Below are positions 58,964 through 64,000 of a stretch of 64,000 nt of DNA, one piece after another. Within the stretch, counting starts at the first letter, position 1. Each line of letters starts with the position of its first letter. Origin of the DNA: CAZBUK01 sp964495085 (GTDB taxonomy: Bacteria; Bacteroidota; Ignavibacteria; T3Sed10-11); the NCBI GenBank assembly GCA_964495085.1, contig CAZBUK010000009.1, positions 1-64,000 of the forward strand, written 5' to 3'. A program made the position numbers and the translations under genes. The notes below the pieces were generated by a model. It worked only from the letters and a program-made list of their open reading frames with translations. It ran no database searches and was not told the origin of the DNA.

Positions 58964-60625
58964 ATGAAAATAAATGCAAAGAAATATATAATCTGGCTCA
59001 TCCTGATTGCGTTGTTTATCATCGCACCGCATGCCACGGCAAATGCACTCGGTGGAGACACCCTGAATATGGTGATACTCTCGACAACCGATATCCATGG
59101 ATGGCTCATGCCGTGGGACTACTATACCGACAGTCCGGACGAACGTTATGGTTTCGCAAAGGCGGCGACCCTCATCGACTCCATCCGGGGAGTTCATCCT
59201 CATACGCTGGTACTCGATGCGGGAGACTGGCTGCAGGGAAATCCTCTCGCCGATTTTTTTGCCCGCATCGATACGCAGGGGCGGCACTATCCGTTTCTGA
59301 AACTCGTCGATCATCTCGGTTACGACGCGGTCGTGATAGGCAATCATGAATTCAATTTCGGCATTGATTACCTCGATCGACAGATTTCCCTCACGGACAC
59401 GCCGGTTCTCGGTGCAAATATCTACCGGCATGGAACGAGCGATCCCGCATATCAGCCTTACCTGCTCAAAGAGATTGAGGGCGTATCGGTAGCGATCATC
59501 GGGTTATCCACCCCCGGATCGGCTGTGTGGGATCGTCCGCGGGTAGAAGGCAGACTCGACTTCGGGGACGGCACGGAGGCTGCGCGCCGGTTCACCGAAG
59601 AGGTAAAATCGAAATCTGCAGACGTGGTCATCGTATTGGCCCACACAGGATTCGAAGGAACGTCATCCTATACAACCGATGGCAGTCCCGAAGAAAATTT
59701 CGGACGCAGCATTGCCGTGAGCGTGCCGGACATTGATCATCTCGTGCTCGGACATGCACACAGAGTGATCGATGATCTCTCCGTCGAGGGACCGTCGGGA
59801 AAATCCGTCGGAGTGATCATGGCGGGCAGATGGGGATCGCACCTCGGAGTATCGGAGCTTACGCTTGTCAAAACTGCAGACGGGTGGACTGTCGCCGGAC
59901 AACGGACGCACGCTCTGCCGGTAAGGAACGCCTCTCCCCACCCGGAAATCGTCCGGCTGATCGAAGAGGAGCATTCGGAGGTCAGGCAATACATCAATTC
60001 CCCGATCGCCGAAACGCCGGACGCATGGGAGGCAGCAAGAGCTCGCGTCGAAGACACGCCCATTATCGATCTCATCCAACACGTACAGATGCAAGTTACC
60101 GGCGCCCAGATCTCTGCGGCGGCGGCATTCAACCCCGGCGCGTCGTTCGGACCGGGGCCGATATCCCTCGGTCAGTTGACCCGTCTCTATCCTTACGAGA
60201 ACTCGCTCTATGTACTTGAAGTTACCGGATCGCAGATCAGGGAATTTCTCGAATACACATCGCAGTATTATCTACAATCGATCGATGAAACGGCGCCGGA
60301 TATAAATCCCGATTGGCCGGGATATAATTTCGATATGCTCGCCGGTATCGTGTATACACTCGATGTCCGGAACCCCGTCGGCCGAAGAGTAATTCGGTTG
60401 GAGTATCAGGGACAGCCGGCCGGCGATGACGATACGTTTACGATGGCGGTGAACTCCTACCGCGCTGAAGGGGGCGGCGGTTTTTCTATGCTCGCCGATG
60501 CGAAAGTCCTGCGGATCATTGATAAACCTGTGCGTGACCTTATCGCCGAATACCTGCGAGAAATGGGTAAAATTCGGAAGGCGGATGTCTTCACCCGGAA
60601 TTGGATTCTTTTACCGGAGTTTTGA
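58964..60625 (+). CDS. Exported 5'-nucleotidase/2',3'-cyclic phosphodiesterase
   Basis: A 553-residue metallophosphatase of the UshA family. From ATG 58964 there is a signal peptide (KKYIIWLILIALFIIAPHATA in part). Metallophosphatase motifs are STTDIHGWLMPW (D-x-H), LDAGDWLQGNPL (GDxxxG-type), VIGNHEFNFG (GNHEFD-type), LAHTGFEG and LGHAHRVI (GHxH). The C-terminal substrate domain has FNPGASFGPGPISLGQLTRLYPYEN in part. It degrades extracellular nucleotides in the periplasm or outside. An upstream in-frame start at 58898 has no better signal. It shares the neighbourhood with other secreted hydrolases. Confidence 0.92.
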   Translation: MKINAKKYIIWLILIALFIIAPHATANALGGDTLNMVILSTTDIHGWLMPWDYYTDSPDERYGFAKAATLIDSIRGVHPHTLVLDAGDWLQGNPLADFFARIDTQGRHYPFLKLVDHLGYDAVVIGNHEFNFGIDYLDRQISLTDTPVLGANIYRHGTSDPAYQPYLLKEIEGVSVAIIGLSTPGSAVWDRPRVEGRLDFGDGTEAARRFTEEVKSKSADVVIVLAHTGFEGTSSYTTDGSPEENFGRSIAVSVPDIDHLVLGHAHRVIDDLSVEGPSGKSVGVIMAGRWGSHLGVSELTLVKTADGWTVAGQRTHALPVRNASPHPEIVRLIEEEHSEVRQYINSPIAETPDAWEAARARVEDTPIIDLIQHVQMQVTGAQISAAAAFNPGASFGPGPISLGQLTRLYPYENSLYVLEVTGSQIREFLEYTSQYYLQSIDETAPDINPDWPGYNFDMLAGIVYTLDVRNPVGRRVIRLEYQGQPAGDDDTFTMAVNSYRAEGGGGFSMLADAKVLRIIDKPVRDLIAEYLREMGKIRKADVFTRNWILLPEF

Positions 60626-60724
60626 GTTTTCGATGCGAGTCGGGAGGTGAAGGCACGGAGTAATGAAAATTCTCGGGGAACAGGAGGAGAATCCGCCCGT
60701 TCCCCGGAGACTTGCAGCAGTCGA

Positions 60725-63337
60725 TTACGGTGCGCTCGGCCCGAGCACCACTGCATTCAAAAACAGCCTGTTCCCCCCGCGCCAATATGCGCGGTAGCTT
60801 ATATCTTCCGAAAAAGCTATGACCCTCCCGCTCCCGATCCGTTCCTCGTAAGCAAATACTGTCCCCGGTATACGCTCGATTGTTTCATCCCAGACATGTC
60901 CGGCAATCTTCACCTGTCCCGTATCCGGAAACCGGACCGCTACTCTTCGCATCTGCGACGGCGGTTCATCCGACGGCAGATACAACCGGTCAGAATTCAA
61001 AAGCAGGGGAATCTCTTCTCCGTAACCGACGGTCAACCACGTCTTCTGATTCGTTTCGCCCCGGAGGATCGCACCCGGTACGCTGAACCGCTGCTTGTTC
61101 TCTCCTTCATCGGCGTCGTACCACGATCGAAGTTTAGTCAACTCGAGCTGCTCCCGTGCAAAGTCGGTGGCGCTTCCCGAAATCGTCACCAGCGTACCCC
61201 CCTCCTGAACCCAGCGTTTCAGTCGATCGATGCCTTCGGTGCCGATTTCTCTCTGGAGCACGGTACCCGAAACAGCGGGGAGAACAATGACGTCGAACCG
61301 GTCGATACGATTATTACGGAGCGAACGCGCCCTTAGAATTGTGTGCGGGATTTCATACTGACGGTCGAGGGTAAACCAGTTCCAACCGAACGAATAGGCG
61401 AATACCGGAAACTCCGCTAACAGCGCGATCTCCGGCTTTTTCAGATCGATCGTTGTCGGCGAGCCGGGGGCCGTGAAGCCGCGATCGGGCTGACCGGTAT
61501 CAATACCTCCGACTTCGAGTCCGTATTTTTCCGCAATTCCGGCGACCGCATCGTGAACGCCTTCAGGCTGCAGTCCGGTCCTCACGACGACGGTCCCGCG
61601 TGCATAGGTGTTGCCGGCAAACGAGGTCGGCTCGGTCATGACGCCGACTCTGTATCCCTGTTCACGGAGATAGTAAGCCGCAGTCAACGAAAGCGACTGC
61701 CGGCCGTCGATCAGGTAGGCGTACCGGGGACGCTGCCGGGGGAGCCGGGCGATCAGCTCGATCTCTCCGTCGAGCTGCTCACCGGAAACGCTCCTGCTGT
61801 CGGTCGTGCCGAATGCCGGAACGTTAAACAGTAACGGAAGCGAATATGCAGTAATGTCGTAGAACCTCGGATTCTCCGCACGCTCGATCCGTTCACGCGC
61901 CGCCTCAAGAAATTCATGTGGAATGGGGATATGGGGCTCGAAGAGCGCTCTGATCAGTCTGGTCCGGGGTTGCGACGCCTCTATCATATAGCTCCCTTCC
62001 GGCAGCGTGATTCTTCTGACGGATTGACCCGTTCGATCGACGGCATTTGTTATCTGAACCGAACCGTTCAGACGGGAGACCTCGATGCCGTTCCGGATCA
62101 GTAGATTCACGAGCTCCGTTACATGATACGGATCTCCTTCGCGTGAGATATAATACCTCCGGGTTCCTTTTTTCCCCTCTTCGATCGCAGCGCGATGTGC
62201 CTGGTAGTATTCCTGGAGAAGCGTTCTGCGTTCTCGTGCTGCGGTTCTGACTAACGCCCACATGGCGACGTACTGCTGTTCGAGTGCTTCGGAGAGCGTT
62301 CTGACGCTTCCGTCCGACCGTTTGATCGCCAACCCGCGCGAGGTTCCCTGCTCATAGAGCATCCCGATGGCCCCCTGATAGCTCAGGAAAGAAGTGGTAT
62401 ACGCCGGATAGAAGTAGTTGAACATTTCGCGCATCGTATATTCGAATCCCGATTCATCGAACGCATCCGCGTGCGCCTTCCCGAATACCTCGAACCATCG
62501 TGTTGCATATTCGGGGAAGAAGGGACTCGCCGGATCCGTCGGCGGATCGAAATAAAACTCAACATCCGCCCCCATCTCATGCGCGTCGACGCCGACCTGC
62601 GGGCGCCAATCGCGGATGGTCCGTACGCGTGCGCGACTCTCGCGCTGCGTGTGCGCAAACCAGTCGCGGTTCGTGTCGAAAAAATAATGACCGGTGCGGT
62701 ACGACAGCGATTCCCAGCCGGTATAGTCGTTCGTCCAATCGTCCGGTTCCGGACTGACTACCCTGCCCAATCGTTGATGATTATACTGCGCATGCGCATC
62801 TCTTCCGTCGGGATTCAGCATCGGATCTATCACGATGACCGAATTCCCGAGAACTTCCATCGTTGCCGCATCGTCGCGCGTCGCGAGATGCTCCAGCAAT
62901 TTCAACGCGCCCTCGGCGCCCGAGAGCTCGAATCCATGTATGGATCCTCCGATCCAGACGATAACGGGTTGACCGTCGATGAGGTTCGAAGCATCCGCCG
63001 ACGAAAGAATGCGCGGATCGCCGAGAAGCTGCGCCCGGCGCCGGATCTCATCGAGACGGGCGTGGTTCTCGGGGGAGGTTACGATCACCGCAGTCAGCGA
63101 TCTTCCCTCCCACGATTCGCCCTGCTGCAGTATCCTGACGCGCGGCGAATCACGATCGAGCATCTCGAGATAGCGGATCATCTGATGGTGTTCCGTAATT
63201 CGTTCACCGAAATCATGACCGGTCGCTTCCTTAAATGTCGGAAGAACGGCGGCAGATACCAGACCCGGAATGAGAAGCGGGAGTAAAAGGAATAATAGTA
63301 TTTTACACAGCGATCGGGATAATCTCATGAGATTCAA
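60725..63337 (-). CDS. M14-family zinc carboxypeptidase, exported (870 aa)
   Basis: A large secreted protein with a signal peptide (about 10-30, ILLFLLLPLLIPGLVSA in part). The M14 domain at about 40-400 has the zinc pair in GGSIHGFELSGAEGAL (His and Glu), FFDTNRDWFAHTQRESR, the third zinc His in VGVDAHEMGADVEFYFDPP and the catalytic Glu in GMLYEQGTSRG. The C-terminal half (about 500-870) is a ThuA/class-I-glutamine-amidotransferase-like fold (FDVIVLPAVSGTVL, VQEGGTLVTISGSATDF, RVIAFSEDISYRAYWRGGNRLF in part). It digests peptides in the periplasm or outside. The domain pair is common in this phylum-level group. Confidence 0.9.
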   Translation of the reverse strand: MNLMRLSRSLCKILLFLLLPLLIPGLVSAAVLPTFKEATGHDFGERITEHHQMIRYLEMLDRDSPRVRILQQGESWEGRSLTAVIVTSPENHARLDEIRRRAQLLGDPRILSSADASNLIDGQPVIVWIGGSIHGFELSGAEGALKLLEHLATRDDAATMEVLGNSVIVIDPMLNPDGRDAHAQYNHQRLGRVVSPEPDDWTNDYTGWESLSYRTGHYFFDTNRDWFAHTQRESRARVRTIRDWRPQVGVDAHEMGADVEFYFDPPTDPASPFFPEYATRWFEVFGKAHADAFDESGFEYTMREMFNYFYPAYTTSFLSYQGAIGMLYEQGTSRGLAIKRSDGSVRTLSEALEQQYVAMWALVRTAARERRTLLQEYYQAHRAAIEEGKKGTRRYYISREGDPYHVTELVNLLIRNGIEVSRLNGSVQITNAVDRTGQSVRRITLPEGSYMIEASQPRTRLIRALFEPHIPIPHEFLEAARERIERAENPRFYDITAYSLPLLFNVPAFGTTDSRSVSGEQLDGEIELIARLPRQRPRYAYLIDGRQSLSLTAAYYLREQGYRVGVMTEPTSFAGNTYARGTVVVRTGLQPEGVHDAVAGIAEKYGLEVGGIDTGQPDRGFTAPGSPTTIDLKKPEIALLAEFPVFAYSFGWNWFTLDRQYEIPHTILRARSLRNNRIDRFDVIVLPAVSGTVLQREIGTEGIDRLKRWVQEGGTLVTISGSATDFAREQLELTKLRSWYDADEGENKQRFSVPGAILRGETNQKTWLTVGYGEEIPLLLNSDRLYLPSDEPPSQMRRVAVRFPDTGQVKIAGHVWDETIERIPGTVFAYEERIGSGRVIAFSEDISYRAYWRGGNRLFLNAVVLGPSAP

Positions 63338-63502
63338 GCTCCATAGAAGAATAGTCGATGTGATCGTCTGAAGGATCGATTTATCGGAAACTAGCTTGAA
63401 TATACAGAATTCACATATAAATCAAAATCACCGGCCGTTGTCATTAAAATCGTTTTTTGTTACCTTTCGAAAGTCAAACCACCGAAATTTTTACGCTCAT
63501 TC

Positions 63503-64000
63503 ATGATGAATCACTCCGAAGCATATATCATCGATGCACTGCGGACGCCTGTCGGGAGATACGGCGGCGCACTCAAGCAAGTCCGACCCGACGATCTCAG
63601 CGCATTCGTCATCCGGTCGCTCGTTTCGCGGGCCGGATACGACGAGGGGTTGATTGACGACGTATTATGGGGTTGCGCGAACCAGGCGGGAGAGGATAAC
63701 AGGAACGTCGCACGGATGGCCGTGCTGCTTGCCGGACTCCCGTATTCGGTGCCGGGATCGACGGTCAACAGGTTGTGCGGATCGAGTCTGGAAGCGATTA
63801 ACCAGGCAGCACGCGCAGTCATGCTCGGCGATTACGATTGCGTTATCGCCGGAGGCGTGGAAAGCATGAGCCGCGCTCCGTACGTTCTGCCGAAGAATGT
63901 CGCCGAAGGTCCGCTCTACGGCAATCTGACGGCGTTCGACACGGCTCTTGGCTGGAGATTCCCGAATCCCGCTATGGAGCAAATGTTCCCGCTCGAAAGC
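63503..64000 (+). CDS. Thiolase (acetyl-CoA acyltransferase), N-terminal part, truncated by the window edge
   Basis: An open frame from ATG 63503 runs to the window end (166 codons). It reads [17 protein letters not shown], then [24 protein letters not shown] and the active-site loop [18 protein letters not shown], where the Cys is the acyl-enzyme nucleophile, and [16 protein letters not shown]. This is the 3-ketoacyl-CoA thiolase/acetyltransferase family, resembling the PcaF/FadA side. It fits a beta-oxidation or aromatic degradation role with etfBA earlier in the window. The catalytic His and Cys of the C-terminal half lie outside the window. Confidence 0.95.
   Translation, partial: MMNHSEAYIIDALRTPVGRYGGALKQVRPDDLSAFVIRSLVSRAGYDEGLIDDVLWGCANQAGEDNRNVARMAVLLAGLPYSVPGSTVNRLCGSSLEAINQAARAVMLGDYDCVIAGGVESMSRAPYVLPKNVAEGPLYGNLTAFDTALGWRFPNPAMEQMFPLES

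Overview
This is 64 kb of a Gram-negative chromosome, most likely from the Bacteroidota/Ignavibacteriota/Rhodothermota-Balneolota (FCB) side of the tree. The clues are a C-terminal Por/type IX-style sorting domain with the FPNPFNPSTTI signature on a secreted M23 peptidase, two Omp85-type outer-membrane barrels, a lipoprotein, SecD/SecF as separate genes, and two group-type ECF sigma factors. No rRNA, tRNA, CRISPR array, phage or insertion sequence was recognised. One 100-N assembly gap (40391-40490) sits inside a 120-bp tandem repeat.

Layout. 1-6.7 kb: the end of priA, two tiny membrane proteins, an ECF sigma/anti-sigma/YbjQ operon, pdxJ, and a DUF151 nuclease-TPR-HAD operon. 6.8-11 kb: etfBA, a methyltransferase and a CstA peptide/pyruvate-type transporter. 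11.2-19.4 kb: a tight nine-gene minus-strand operon (DUF3108, deoxyhypusine-synthase-like, CPBP protease, zinc-ribbon/DUF2007, cdsA, rimO, Omp85, rnhB, yraN) whose genes mostly overlap or touch. 19.8-26.5 kb: glutamate dehydrogenase, a YtxJ-like thioredoxin-fold protein, a thioesterase, the M23 peptidase and a PpiD/SurA foldase. 26.6-32.6 kb (plus strand): secD-secF, a STAS protein, purA and a histidine kinase. 32.6-40 kb (minus strand): SDRs, a VOC protein, a second ECF sigma factor, flavin reductase, a sigma-54 activator, an Rrf2 regulator and a TPR/receiver protein. 40.6-44.6 kb: lexA, a phosphatase, a sugar-nucleotide-type dehydrogenase and a CCA-adding-type enzyme. 44.6-50.2 kb: an unusual exo/endo/phosphatase-Omp85 fusion and a two-component pair with a PDZ-containing kinase. 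50.3-53.8 kb: a LexA-box-controlled operon of a degenerate RadA-like protein, a 90-aa coiled-coil protein and a family B DNA polymerase. 53.8-57.4 kb: an AT-richer patch with a putative thioester-domain lipoprotein, a Fur-family regulator, YqaE/Pmp3 and a PP2C phosphatase. 57.5-64 kb: secreted enzymes (glutathione peroxidase, 5'-nucleotidase, M14 carboxypeptidase) and the start of a thiolase.

The best candidate for an under-described system is the SOS-type operon at 50.3-53.8 kb. Its promoter carries the same 22-bp palindrome (ATACCGTA-n6-TACGGTAT type) that overlaps the lexA promoter. It encodes a polymerase with no recognisable exonuclease I motif and an altered motif C, preceded by a RecA/RadA-fold protein that has lost both Walker motifs. 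A third copy of the palindrome lies in front of the PP2C phosphatase gene. Other unusual items are the EEP-Omp85 fusion, the putative internal-thioester lipoprotein in a Gram-negative, and a TTAGA/TCTAA palindrome found upstream of both that lipoprotein gene and the adjacent Fur-family gene.
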